Shown here in pieces: positions 1 to 8,066 of a stretch of DNA of 57,526 nt. The translations under genes and the position numbers were made by a program. Each line of letters starts with the position of its first letter. The stretch's first letter is position 1. The DNA lies in NCBI GenBank assembly GCA_910585665.1, contig CAJUFI010000005.1:1-57526 (forward strand), read 5' to 3'. The notes beneath the pieces were generated by a model. That model had not been told where the DNA came from and did not search any database. It saw only the letters and a list, made by a program, of their open reading frames with translations. Source of the DNA: an uncultured Acetatifactor sp. Lineage in GTDB: Bacteria; Bacillota; Clostridia; Lachnospirales; Lachnospiraceae.

Positions 1-47
1 GGGAATATAAGACGATGTATGAGCTGCAGAGACAGTGGTATCAATAG
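1..47 (+). CDS. possible 3' end of a truncated CDS
   Basis: In the third frame the first bases read EYKTMYELQRQWYQ and then a TAG stop at 45-47. The composition looks like a protein tail, but only 14 codons are inside the window, so neither the family nor the reality of the gene can be established. Confidence 0.25.
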   Translation, partial: EYKTMYELQRQWYQ

Positions 48-466
48 GGAGAAGAAGGTCATAGTTTAGAGCAAAATATAATGGAGGTATAATTGTAGTG
101 GAAAAAACATAATAAAAAGTGCAATAAAAAGATACCTGGGTAGCAAATAGTATTGTGATGGTAGTATGTGTTGGATTTTTTGTTGTGATGAATATGTGCG
201 ATGGACAAAAGACAGTACATTTGGTAATAAAAGAAGATAAGAGTCATCAAAATACAAACGTGTAGGGATGAAAAGCGAAAGTTGGAGGAGAAGCGTTCCA
301 TAGAGAGAAAGCATTTCATGGAGGAAACCTATTTGGTGGCTCAGCTTTGGCAGCTTTTTTCTGTTTTCTGACGATTCCGGAGTCACAAGTATAAAAGAAT
401 GTCATTTCTATATTTTCGTTCTCCAATATCCCTGCCATAAATTTCGAATATAAGACCAGAGTAGTA
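48..466. other. AT-rich stretch without a recognisable gene
   Basis: This stretch is clearly more AT-rich than the rest of the window. The reading frames on both strands are short or low-complexity, and none has a convincing ribosome site or a recognisable family. It separates the truncated left-edge frame from the BlaI promoter. It may be decayed or transferred DNA; nothing more can be supported. Confidence 0.5.
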
Positions 467-521
467 TTGACAAAACTTTAAGACTGTGGTAGTATATGTT
501 TGTGGCCACTACTACAGTCTT
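467..521 (+). promoter_or_regulatory. promoter with BlaI-type dyad operator
   Basis: TTGACA (467-472), 17 bp and TAGTAT (490-495) form a sigma-A promoter. Two 14-bp inverted arms, AAGACTGTGGTAGT (480-493) and ACTACTACAGTCTT (508-521), differ by one base when one is complemented. They cover the -10 and the start region. TACA/TGTA-containing dyads at this place are typical of autoregulating BlaI/MecI repressors, so the gene just downstream probably represses itself here. Confidence 0.75.
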
Positions 522-541
522 AAAAAAGGAGGTGTTGCGGA

Positions 542-901
542 ATGGACGTGAAGCTGTTCGATTCCGAACTGAAAGTGATGTCCGTCCTCTGGCGTGACGG
601 CGATGTTCCGGCCAAGCATATTGCAAAACAGCTTACCGAAGAATTGGGGTGGAATGTAAATACCACCTATACCCTGATCAAGCGCTGCATGAAGAAGGGG
701 GCAATCGAACGCTCTGACCCCGGCTTCATGTGCCATGCGCTCGTTCCCAAAGAGGAAGTTCAGGAGGCAGAGACAAACGAACTGATTGACAAAATGTATG
801 ACGGTTCCGTTGACAAGCTGTTTGCGGCGTTGCTGGGACGGAAAAAACTGAGCGCCGCACAGATTGAAAAACTAAAACAGATTGTGGACGATCTGGAGTG
901 A
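542..901 (+). CDS. BlaI/MecI/CopY-family repressor (copy 1)
   Basis: A 119-residue cytoplasmic winged-helix repressor. The N-terminal half has the family pattern LFDSELKVMSVLW followed by NTTYTLIKRC (recognition helix region) and KGAIERSDPGF (wing). The C-terminal half is the dimerisation region with the usual ETNELIDKMYDGS segment. Length is normal for the family. AAGGAGG lies just upstream of the ATG, and the M56 sensor protease starts 10 bp after the stop, so the two form a BlaI/BlaR1-like signalling pair. In known systems the sensor protease triggers cleavage of the repressor, releasing the operator. A paralogue with a different operator lies at 15351. The inducing signal is unknown; no beta-lactamase gene is adjacent. 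Confidence 0.9.
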   Translation: MDVKLFDSELKVMSVLWRDGDVPAKHIAKQLTEELGWNVNTTYTLIKRCMKKGAIERSDPGFMCHALVPKEEVQEAETNELIDKMYDGSVDKLFAALLGRKKLSAAQIEKLKQIVDDLE

Positions 902-911
902 GGTGATGTGA

Positions 912-2222
912 ATGAGTTTGGTGCAAATGAGCTTTGCCGGAGGCGTGATGATTCTAGCCGTCATCGTAATACGCGCCCTGGCGATCAATTTGTTGCCCAA
1001 AAAGACTTTTGGGGTGCTTTGGGGAATGGCGGTGGTGCGGCTGATGGTTCCTTTTTCAGTTCCGTCCGCGCTCAGTGTGTATACATTGTTAGGCGGCAAT
1101 GCATCTGCCATGGACATTGCCAAAACCCCGCAGAACGTCCCCATGCTGACCATTGGCACGGCAGGCCAGCCCGGAAGCGCTTCGGACGCTGTCTCCGTGT
1201 GGACGGTCATATGGGCGGCTGGCGTGCTGGTCTGTGCTGTATTTTTTGTCACAGCATATTGGAAGTGCCGACAGGAATTTCAGGCATCCCTGCCGGTGGA
1301 GAATGACTTTATCGGAAACTGGTTAGATGCCCATCCACAGAGACGAAAGATTTCTGTTCGGCAGTCCGGCCGTTTCTCAGCCCCGCTCACTTACGGTCTG
1401 TTCCGGCCTGTGATTTTGATGCCGACATCTACCAAATGGGAAGACACGGAGTCGCTGCAATATGTGTTGGCTCACGAATATGTGCATATCCGGCGTTTTG
1501 ACAGCATCATGAAATTCATGCTGATTGCGGCGCTGTGTGCGCATTGGTTCAATCCCCTGGCATGGGCCATGTATATCCTGGCCAACCGGGATATTGAATT
1601 ATCGTGCGATGAAGCCGTTGTACGGCTGTTCGGGGAAAATACGAAAGCGGCCTATGCGCGGACGTTGATCAGCATGGAAGAGACGCGGAACGGCCTGACC
1701 CCTCTGTGTAATCATTTTGGCAAAAATGCGATTGAAGAAAGGATAACTGCAATTATGAAAATCAGGAAAATTACAATATTCTCATTTGTTCTGGCGGGTT
1801 TTATCGTTATTGGGACTGCGACAGCATTTGCCACCTCTGCGAACGCGCAGCAGGCTGAAGCTGTGGAACAGGATGGTAAAAATGAAATTATTTTCAAGCC
1901 GGATTCCGTTCCTCCGGTTACGGAAAGCGCTGGTGCCTTTTTCAAGGAAGACGGTAAGACCGCCGGTACTGACACAAATGTCGCGCCCACGGCTGTCCCG
2001 GTGCAGTCGGACGAAATTCATGGCGCACCCGTAAAAAAAACCGGTGCGGCAGATGAACTGCCTGAAAGCAATGTAATATACTTTGGCACAGAAGCAGAGC
2101 GGGATGAGCATTTCCGCGCATTGGATGCTAATACAGAAAAAGGCCTGGATCGCTATGCGGGATTTGAGGAAATGTATGAGGGCATAGATACTTCCGCGCC
2201 TGTGACGTATATTGTGAGGTGA
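912..2222 (+). CDS. M56 (BlaR1-type) membrane metallopeptidase sensor, copy 1
   Basis: A 436-residue membrane protein. Hydrophobic segments lie at about residues 8-27, 30-50, 95-115 and 285-305. The zinc-protease motif HEYVH (H188, E189, H192) sits in the cytoplasmic protease domain, followed by an ELSCDEAVV segment that supplies a further metal ligand in this family. The part after the last membrane helix (about 130 residues) is short, low in complexity, and lacks the penicillin-binding fold of true BlaR1. It therefore senses something other than beta-lactams, or is truncated. In-frame protein-like sequence just downstream (2255-2419) would fit loss of a longer sensor domain. It is the signalling partner of the BlaI-type gene at 542. 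Confidence 0.85.
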   Translation: MSLVQMSFAGGVMILAVIVIRALAINLLPKKTFGVLWGMAVVRLMVPFSVPSALSVYTLLGGNASAMDIAKTPQNVPMLTIGTAGQPGSASDAVSVWTVIWAAGVLVCAVFFVTAYWKCRQEFQASLPVENDFIGNWLDAHPQRRKISVRQSGRFSAPLTYGLFRPVILMPTSTKWEDTESLQYVLAHEYVHIRRFDSIMKFMLIAALCAHWFNPLAWAMYILANRDIELSCDEAVVRLFGENTKAAYARTLISMEETRNGLTPLCNHFGKNAIEERITAIMKIRKITIFSFVLAGFIVIGTATAFATSANAQQAEAVEQDGKNEIIFKPDSVPPVTESAGAFFKEDGKTAGTDTNVAPTAVPVQSDEIHGAPVKKTGAADELPESNVIYFGTEAERDEHFRALDANTEKGLDRYAGFEEMYEGIDTSAPVTYIVR

Positions 2223-2254
2223 AATCCGGCGCAAGGAAAAAATGAAACGAATGG

Positions 2255-2419
2255 ATGAAATACACGGCTTTGAGCGGAAGATTCTATGAGTTCGGCGGCA
2301 TCTATACGAATCCTCTGGACGAGGATACCGCCTACGCAATTAACAGTATTTTGGCATTGGATGATGGTAAGCTTATAATATGTTTTAATGATAAGGCGGT
2401 TAGGCACTTTTGGGCTTAA
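2255..2419 (+). pseudogene. 54-codon ORF, possible remnant of the M56 sensor domain
   Basis: The frame reads MKYTALSGRFYEFG and later LDDGKLIICFNDKAV before TAA. It has no clear ribosome site and follows closely after the M56 protein. The residue pattern (beta-strand-like, ending in a hydrophobic tail) would suit the lost C-terminal sensor part of that protein in another frame. This is inference from position and composition only. Confidence 0.3.
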
Positions 2420-2701
2420 CTGCCTTGTCTGCTTTCTTCCGGGTGAAGTATCAGTCGGACGGCGGCCTTGATGTGAAAGCGCGATATGCTTGATGAGAGC
2501 ATCACTTTAATGACATCTGGATAGGCTCTCGGAATTTCAGGGAACGAAATCCGGCATCGGGTCAGGAAAGGTGCCCGGAAAAGCGGAGGAATCGGCAGAG
2601 GCGCTTTCCGGAAAGCCGCAAGATAAGCCGCCTGGAGATTTCGAGAGACTAGGATGGCTAGGGAGGAGAGGGCGGTGAGTGTAGGTAAACTGCAAAGCCT
2701 A
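2420..2701. other. intergenic region before the biotin regulon
   Basis: No gene is visible. The region contains purine-rich sequence and weak GC-rich inverted repeats near 2560-2620, but no terminator with a clear T run and no recognisable RNA. Confidence 0.4.
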
Positions 2702-2755
2702 ATTGTAAACTATAGGGAAAATATGGTTGACAATCGTCCGTTCCTTCGCTATAAT
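2702..2755 (+). promoter_or_regulatory. consensus promoter with overlapping BirA-type operator
   Basis: TTGACA (2727-2732), exactly 17 bp and TATAAT (2750-2755) form a perfect sigma-A promoter. ATTGTAAACT (2702-2711) and GGTTGACAAT (2725-2734) are inverted arms 13 bp apart that match 8 of 10 positions. The layout matches the known BirA operator (TTGTTAACC, about 15 bp, GGTTAACAA). The right arm contains the -35 box, so biotinyl-AMP-bound BirA would block polymerase directly. It lies upstream of the S-component and bioW genes. Confidence 0.8.
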
Positions 2756-2837
2756 CAAAATGCATCCCGCTCTGCTGATATCGGAAAATGTCCGGACAGC
2801 ATGGCGGGAAAGTGATTGATTGGACAAGGGGATATTT

Positions 2838-3320
2838 ATGAAGACCAGAGAAATGACCGTAACCGCCTTGTTGGCGACCCTGTTGGCCGTGTTTGGCATG
2901 TTCAAGCTGCCCAGCATCATTCCGGGCTGCGAGTTCCAGCTTTCGGCGCCTTTTGCCGTGTGCATTGCGGCTTGTTTCGGCTTCAAGAGATATCTCAAGA
3001 TAGGCATCCTGGCCAGCGTCATCAACCTGATTCTGGGCACCCATACCGTAGTGAACGTCAGCATAGCCATGATATTCCGGCTGGTGGCAGGAGGAACCCT
3101 GGCGATTTTCGGCGTGAATCCGGTGACCATCGTCGTCAGCGGCCCGCTGGGGACAGTGGTCGGGCGGGTGGTGCTGGGAGGCATCTCCGGCACGGATCCC
3201 CTGGCGCTGATCGTGGCGGCCGTGCCGGGCATGGTGTTCACGGCTGTGGGCGCGGCTGTGATGTACCCGGTGATGAAGCGCCTGGTGCGCAGAGAGACCG
3301 CTGTGATGACACAGCCCTGA
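2838..3320 (+). CDS. ECF-type transporter S-component, biotin-regulon linked
   Basis: A 160-residue, highly hydrophobic protein with about five or six membrane segments and the N-terminal TVTALLATLLAVFGMFKLP pattern of ECF substrate-binding subunits. The ATG at 2838 (after AAGGGGAT) is preferred over an in-frame TTG at 2820. It does not resemble BioY closely: the usual BioY glycine-rich segments are not evident. It is the first gene after the BirA-type promoter, and the pimelate-activating enzyme BioW follows. Substrates consistent with this place are biotin, pimelate or another precursor. No ECF ATPase or T-component is nearby, so it would use a shared energising module encoded elsewhere. 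Confidence 0.65.
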   Translation: MKTREMTVTALLATLLAVFGMFKLPSIIPGCEFQLSAPFAVCIAACFGFKRYLKIGILASVINLILGTHTVVNVSIAMIFRLVAGGTLAIFGVNPVTIVVSGPLGTVVGRVVLGGISGTDPLALIVAAVPGMVFTAVGAAVMYPVMKRLVRRETAVMTQP

Positions 3321-3560
3321 CATCTGCGCGGAAAGCATTGACCTCGCTAATGTGTGGGACTGCCCCGCGATTCAGCTGCATGGCTGAATCGATATCCGGT
3401 TGCCCACAGCGCAGAGGTGGGGTATTGATATAGCAGTTCTGACATCTGCGAGGAAAGCATTGGTTCTCGCTAATGTATGTGGCTGCCGCGCGATTCAGCT
3501 GCATGGCTGAATCGATATCCGGTCGCCTACGGCGCAAAGGTGGAGAATTGACATAACAAG
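3317..3560. repeat. two tandem copies of a 122-bp repeat between the S-component and bioW
   Basis: Copy 1 (3317-3438) and copy 2 (3439-3560) align over their whole length with scattered substitutions and no net length change. Each contains a perfect hairpin, GATTCAGC-TGCATG-GCTGAATC, followed by GATATCCGG. The first copy begins at the stop codon of the upstream gene. The unit looks like a dispersed intergenic repeat that duplicated in tandem. It lies inside the presumed biotin transcript and could affect mRNA processing. Confidence 0.8.
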
Positions 3561-3576
3561 ATACAGAGGAAACAAA

Positions 3577-4332
3577 ATGAATCGATACAGCATCAAAATG
3601 AGAGCATCGAACAAAGAAGAAGGCCATATCTCCGGGGCGGAAAAAATCATCCCGGAGGAAGAGCTGGAGCAGTACTGCGCGCGGCTCCTGTCCAGGGCCC
3701 TGCGGCACAGCAAGGGAAAGCCTGATTTCATCAATCTGAAGATCGAGGCCGTTAGGGAAGAGGAAATCCTCCACCTCCCGGCACTGGAAGTGACTACGAT
3801 AGCGACTTCCACCCCGGAAGAAGGCATGGCGGTGGTGCTGGATTATCTGCGCAGGCTGGGGCTGGAGCAGGCGGGGGAGATTCTGGCCCTCTGGAAGCAG
3901 AGCTACTGCATGCGGGGCGCCATGCTGCTGGACGCGGACACTCTCCGGCGGCTGGAGCCGGACAGAGACCGGGGCATCCGCGCCACCTATATGGACATGG
4001 AGACGGAGGACGCGGAAAAGCAGTCCGCCTGCGGGGGCAAGAACCACTTCAACGAAGCGCTTGTGCTGGCCACGAAGGTGGTGAACCATCCCAACATCCT
4101 GGCGGAACTGTGCATTTCCGACGATCCTGACTATGTCACCGGCTATATCGCCTCCAAAGAGTTCGGCTACGTGCGCATCACCACGCTGAAAGGACTGGGC
4201 AGCCCTCTGGGCGGGCGCATCTTTCTGTTCCGGGGAGGGGAAGGGGAGCGGGACGACTGCATCCGTTACCTTCAGCAGCAGAAGGTGTTGGTCCATGTGG
4301 GCGGCAAGGCATCGATGCCTGCCCTCCCATAG
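3577..4332 (+). CDS. bioW: 6-carboxyhexanoate-CoA ligase (pimeloyl-CoA synthetase)
   Basis: A 251-residue enzyme that makes pimeloyl-CoA from pimelate, CoA and ATP, the entry step of the BioW-type biotin pathway. Recognition rests on the N-terminal YSIKMRAS start, the SYCMRGAML segment, and the diagnostic LEPDRDRGIRATYMD motif at about residues 127-141 (adenylate site). A C-terminal GLGSPLGGRIFLF motif follows. Length matches known BioW proteins. No bioC or bioH is visible in the window, so pimelate itself would have to be supplied from elsewhere or imported. A GAGGA ribosome site precedes the ATG. It lies after the 122-bp repeats and before bioF. Confidence 0.92.
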   Translation: MNRYSIKMRASNKEEGHISGAEKIIPEEELEQYCARLLSRALRHSKGKPDFINLKIEAVREEEILHLPALEVTTIATSTPEEGMAVVLDYLRRLGLEQAGEILALWKQSYCMRGAMLLDADTLRRLEPDRDRGIRATYMDMETEDAEKQSACGGKNHFNEALVLATKVVNHPNILAELCISDDPDYVTGYIASKEFGYVRITTLKGLGSPLGGRIFLFRGGEGERDDCIRYLQQQKVLVHVGGKASMPALP

Positions 4333-4857
4333 CGGGGTGTCCTTATGTGGTTCTTGAAATCGGATGACATACATAAATACACTCCCTTTTCTGAAAAGTG
4401 TTCCCGCTGCTCCATAACGCCAATTCGGAACCGGCTTTATTCATTTAGGAATTGTCGGAAAATAACTGATGCAACTTGTTTAGAAGAAAGCCCGGAAATA
4501 CAAGAAAAACGGCTATCAACTCGCATCAGTTATTTGTAGACAATTCCTTAGGACGATAATATACACATCAAATGCTTTATTATACACTTAAAATGTATAT
4601 TTACAAGCCTATTTTTACCGGGTACACAATTTCGGAAAGGGAGTAAATATATACATAAAAATGTTAGAAAATAATTGGAATTTCATCATACCGCTATGTC
4701 CGAAATCTATCGCACTGATTCATGTCAGTGAACCGGAGCGCAGGCATGCTTTCAAAACAGTCATGCTTTCAAAAAAAGAAAAGAGACGATACAACGGCAT
4801 CAGAAAATAGATACGAAATAAAAAGATTCTATTACGGAAGAAAGGTGAACAAAACCT
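4333..4857. other. 525-bp gap inside the bio cluster
   Basis: No convincing gene. It contains hairpin element A (4445-4550, listed separately) and an AT-rich palindrome, TATACA-N7-TGTATA (4581-4599), that could be an operator or part of a promoter for bioF. A poly-purine tract precedes the bioF ribosome site. No second BirA-type operator was seen, so bioF onward either depends on readthrough from 2727 or on an unidentified promoter here. Confidence 0.5.
4445..4550. repeat. 106-bp hairpin element, copy A
   Basis: The left end TTAGGAATTGTC and the right end GACAATTCCTTA are inverted repeats (11 of 12). Further in, AATAACTGATGC pairs with GCATCAGTTATT. The whole element can fold back on itself with a roughly 40-nt central loop. 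A second full copy of exactly the same length lies at 26027-26132, and a partial one in opposite orientation at 38168. Confidence 0.8.
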
Positions 4858-6018
4858 GTGGATAAATGGAAACGAATGGAAGGGGAGCTGCAAGCCCTTC
4901 GGGAACAGCACCTGTACCGTGAAATCAAGATGATCCAGAGCCCCCAGCGCTCCCATGTCCGGTACCGGGACAGGGACATGCTGATGCTGGCCTCCAACTC
5001 CTACCTGGATCTCTGTGACGAAGCCCAGGTGAAAGCATACGCGGCAAAGGTTCTGATGGAGTACGGCACAGGCTCCGGCGGTTCCCGGCTCACCACCGGA
5101 ACCGGCATCTACCATATCCGATTGGAGGATGCCCTGGCCCGGTTCAAGGGCCGGGAGGCGGCAATCGTGTTCAACACGGGCTTTGCGGCCAACAGCGGCG
5201 TCATCCCCTGCTTGTGCAGGCAAGGGGACGTCATCTACAGCGACGAGCTGAACCATGCCAGCATCATCGATGGGTGCAGGCAGTCCAGGGCGGAGACCGT
5301 GGTCTACCGGCACAACGACATGGCGGATCTGGAGCGGAAGATTCGGGAGCGCCCGGGAAGACAGGGGCTGATTGTCAGCGACGGGGTCTTCAGCATGGAC
5401 GGAGACATCGTGGATCTGCCGGGGCTGGTGGAGCTGGCTGACGCTTACGGCCTGCTTTCCATGATAGACGAAGCCCACGCCACCGGCGTGATTGGAGCCA
5501 CAGGCCGGGGCTGTGAGGAACATTTCCGCATGGAGGGCCGGGTGGACGTCCTCATGGGGACCCTCAGCAAGGCCATCGGCGCGGAGGGCGGTTATGTCTG
5601 CGGCTCCCATACCCTGACGGAATACCTCAAGAACAAGGCCCGGAGCTATATTTTCTCCACCTCCCTTTCCCCCGTGACCATGGCGGCGGCAAAGCGGGCC
5701 CTGGAGCTGATAGAGGAGGAGCCCTGGCGGGTGGAGCGGCTGCAGGAGAACATCAGCTTCTTCTGCGGCCGGCTTCGGGAGCACGGCGTGGAAGCGGCTT
5801 CGGAGACTGCCATCATACCGATTCGGATCGGAGAGGAAGAGAAGGCCGTAAAGGTTTCCGAAAGGCTGCTGGAACAGGGATTCTTCATCCCCGCCATCCG
5901 CTATCCCACGGTGAAAAAAGGGGAAGCCATGCTGCGTGCGGCGCTGATGGCCACCCACACGAAGGAAGAGCTGGCAGCCGCAGCCGCGGCCATAGCCAGG
6001 ACGATTGCCCTGGCTTAG
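4858..6018 (+). CDS. bioF: 8-amino-7-oxononanoate synthase
   Basis: A 386-residue PLP enzyme of the alpha-oxoamine synthase family that condenses pimeloyl-CoA with L-alanine. Visible motifs are NSYLDL near the start, GTGSGGSRLTTGT (glycine-rich substrate loop), the DEAHATGVIG segment holding the PLP-pyridine aspartate, and GTLSKAIGAEGG with K238 as the likely Schiff-base lysine. Length is normal. The start is GTG at 4858 after AAAGGTG; an in-frame ATG 18 bp later is a possible alternative. It lies between bioW and bioB in the cluster. Close relatives such as Kbl cannot be fully separated by sequence, but the neighbours make BioF the clear choice. Confidence 0.92.
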   Translation: MDKWKRMEGELQALREQHLYREIKMIQSPQRSHVRYRDRDMLMLASNSYLDLCDEAQVKAYAAKVLMEYGTGSGGSRLTTGTGIYHIRLEDALARFKGREAAIVFNTGFAANSGVIPCLCRQGDVIYSDELNHASIIDGCRQSRAETVVYRHNDMADLERKIRERPGRQGLIVSDGVFSMDGDIVDLPGLVELADAYGLLSMIDEAHATGVIGATGRGCEEHFRMEGRVDVLMGTLSKAIGAEGGYVCGSHTLTEYLKNKARSYIFSTSLSPVTMAAAKRALELIEEEPWRVERLQENISFFCGRLREHGVEAASETAIIPIRIGEEEKAVKVSERLLEQGFFIPAIRYPTVKKGEAMLRAALMATHTKEELAAAAAAIARTIALA

Positions 6019-6287
6019 CCCCGGACACACAGAGCATGGAAAGACTGAAACATATTGAGCTTTTGCCTAAATTTTTGAGAACATCATTAGAGAATATTCC
6101 AAATGAGACTACACGCATTTCGTCATATGGATAAATATCAGTTTATAGAGCCGTTAAGCTGTTGCAGGTTATGTGGATTTTGTAGAAATATACATTATAT
6201 GTTTTAATTTATGCACTGGGAACACTTTTCCGAAAAGGGACAAATTGCTCTCAAAACATACGAATTATCCGGAAAGGAGTAACTATC
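6019..6287. other. 270-bp AT-rich gap between bioF and bioB
   Basis: No gene. The sequence is AT-rich with several TATAAT-like hexamers around 6170-6205, so a separate bioB promoter is possible. No BirA dyad and no terminator with a T run were seen. Confidence 0.4.
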
Positions 6288-7262
6288 ATGGGCATAGTAG
6301 AAGAATTAAAAGAAAAGGCGCTCACCACCGGGGACATCTCCCGGGAGGAAGCGCTGCTGCTGGCGGAGGCTCCCCTGGAGGAGCTGGCGGCCGCGGCGGA
6401 GGAGATTCGCAGAAAAAAGTGCGGCCAGGGCTTTGACCTGTGCACCATTGTCAACGGCAAATGCGGCCGATGTCCCGAGGACTGCAAATATTGTGCCCAG
6501 AGCGCCCACTACCAGGCCAAGTGCACGGAAGCCTACGGCCTTCTGCCCACGGAAAAACTCCTGGAGGGAGCCAGGCGGGCCAGGGCCGGAGGGGCGCTTC
6601 GCTATTCCATCGTCACCTCTGGCAGAAGGCTTTCTGACCATGAGGTGGAGCAGGTCTGCGAAAGCATCCGCGCCATCCGGCAGGACACCGGCATCCAGGT
6701 CTGCGTGTCCTTCGGCCTGCTGGAGGAAGGGCAGTTCCGGAAAATAAAGGAAGCGGGCGCTTCCCGGGTGCACTGCAACCTGGAATCCTCCGCCGGGTTC
6801 TTCCCGAAGATATGCACCACCCATACCTACCAGGACAAAATCGATACCCTGAAAGCGGCCCGGAGGGCAGGCCTGTCCGTCTGCTCCGGCGGCATCCTGG
6901 GGATGGGGGAGACCATGGAAGACCGCATCGACATGGTGCTCACTGCCAGGGAGCTGGGGGTGAAGTCCATTCCCGTCAACTTACTGAACCCCATCCCCGG
7001 CACGCCCCTGGAGCACAGGAAGCCCCTGACCGGTCAGGAGGCCAGGCGCTGCGTGGCCCTCTTCCGTTTCCTGATTCCGGACGCATCCATCCGGCTTGCG
7101 GGAGGGAGAGGGCTTCTGGACGACAAAGGAGAGCAGTGCTTTCAGAGCGGCGCCAATGCGTCCATCTCCGGGGACATGCTGACCACGGCGGGAATCACGG
7201 TGGAGAGAGATTCGGAAATGGTGCGTAATCTGGGATTCGAGGTGAGACTTTGCAATGAGTGA
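6288..7262 (+). CDS. bioB: biotin synthase, radical SAM, atypical auxiliary-cluster ligands
   Basis: A 324-residue radical SAM enzyme that inserts sulfur into dethiobiotin. The SAM-cluster motif is C62-x3-C66-x2-C69 in CPEDCKYCAQS. The family segments VCSGGILGMGE and IRLAGGRG are present. Of the E. coli [2Fe-2S] ligands, the equivalents of C128 and C188 are C139 and C199 and the arginine is R269. However, the equivalent of C97 is serine (S107), and extra cysteines C163 and C176 occur in HCNLES and KICTT. This matches what I recall of type II BioB from strict anaerobes, which use a different auxiliary iron-sulfur cluster. AAAGGAG precedes the ATG; bioD overlaps its end by 8 bp. Confidence 0.93.
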   Translation: MGIVEELKEKALTTGDISREEALLLAEAPLEELAAAAEEIRRKKCGQGFDLCTIVNGKCGRCPEDCKYCAQSAHYQAKCTEAYGLLPTEKLLEGARRARAGGALRYSIVTSGRRLSDHEVEQVCESIRAIRQDTGIQVCVSFGLLEEGQFRKIKEAGASRVHCNLESSAGFFPKICTTHTYQDKIDTLKAARRAGLSVCSGGILGMGETMEDRIDMVLTARELGVKSIPVNLLNPIPGTPLEHRKPLTGQEARRCVALFRFLIPDASIRLAGGRGLLDDKGEQCFQSGANASISGDMLTTAGITVERDSEMVRNLGFEVRLCNE

Positions 7263-7983
7263 AGGAAGGACGGACGGAATCGAAAAAGGATTAAGAAAGG
7301 CGAAGAAAATCTTCATCGTGGGAACCGGCACGGATGTGGGCAAGACCTATGTGACCGGCCTGATCCTGAAGAAGCTGAGGGAAAGCGGCAGGCCCGCAGG
7401 CTACTATAAGGCGGCCATGAGCGGCAACGTGCGCAGGAGCGACGGCACCCTGGTTCCGGGGGACGCCCTCCATGTGAAGGAGGTATCCGGCATCGACCAG
7501 CCCCTGGAGCAGATGTGCCCCTATGTCTATGAGCATGCGGTGTCGCCCCACCTGGCCTCCAGGCTGGAGGGGAATCCGGTGGCGCTTGACATGGTGGAGA
7601 AGGGATTCCGGGAAGTGTGCAGAGAGTACGACTACGTGACCATGGAGGGCAGCGGCGGCATCCTCTGCCCGGTCTGCTTCGACGGGACGGAGATCTGGCT
7701 GGAGGACGTGATCGCCAGGCTGGAGCTGTCCTGCCTGCTGGTCGCCGACGCGGGGCTGGGCACCATCAACAATGTGGTGCTGACCGTGGAATACATGCGC
7801 TCCCGGGGCATCCCCTTAAAGGGCATCCTCTTCAACCGTTTCCACCCGGGAAATGTCATGGAAGAGGACAACGTGCGGATGTGCCGGCACCGGACAGGGC
7901 TGAAGGTCATCGCCTGCGTGGAGGAAGGGGCAGAGGAGCTTGCCCTGGACGGCGATGCGCTGGCGGCGCTGTATGAGGAATGA
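7255..7983 (+). CDS. bioD: dethiobiotin synthetase
   Basis: A 242-residue ATP-dependent carboxylase that closes the ureido ring of 7,8-diaminononanoate. The P-loop is G23-TGTDVGKT-31. The YEHAVSPHLA segment (substrate site) and MEGSGGILCP follow, as in BioD. The protein has a slightly long N-terminus before the P-loop. Its ATG lies inside bioB in another frame, so the two genes are translationally coupled, fitting successive pathway steps. bioA follows 83 bp later. There is no sign of damage. Confidence 0.93.
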   Translation: MSEGRTDGIEKGLRKAKKIFIVGTGTDVGKTYVTGLILKKLRESGRPAGYYKAAMSGNVRRSDGTLVPGDALHVKEVSGIDQPLEQMCPYVYEHAVSPHLASRLEGNPVALDMVEKGFREVCREYDYVTMEGSGGILCPVCFDGTEIWLEDVIARLELSCLLVADAGLGTINNVVLTVEYMRSRGIPLKGILFNRFHPGNVMEEDNVRMCRHRTGLKVIACVEEGAEELALDGDALAALYEE

Positions 7984-8066
7984 CTTCAGGTTTAGCACAT
8001 TGGTGATGACGATGCTCTGAAAGCAGAAAAAGATATCATTATATTTGAGAAAGAAGGGAACCCCAT

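Noticed and set aside
3238..4374. Minus-strand frame across the 122-bp repeats and bioW
   Set aside because: It overlaps bioW fully; its internal repeat only mirrors the DNA repeat.
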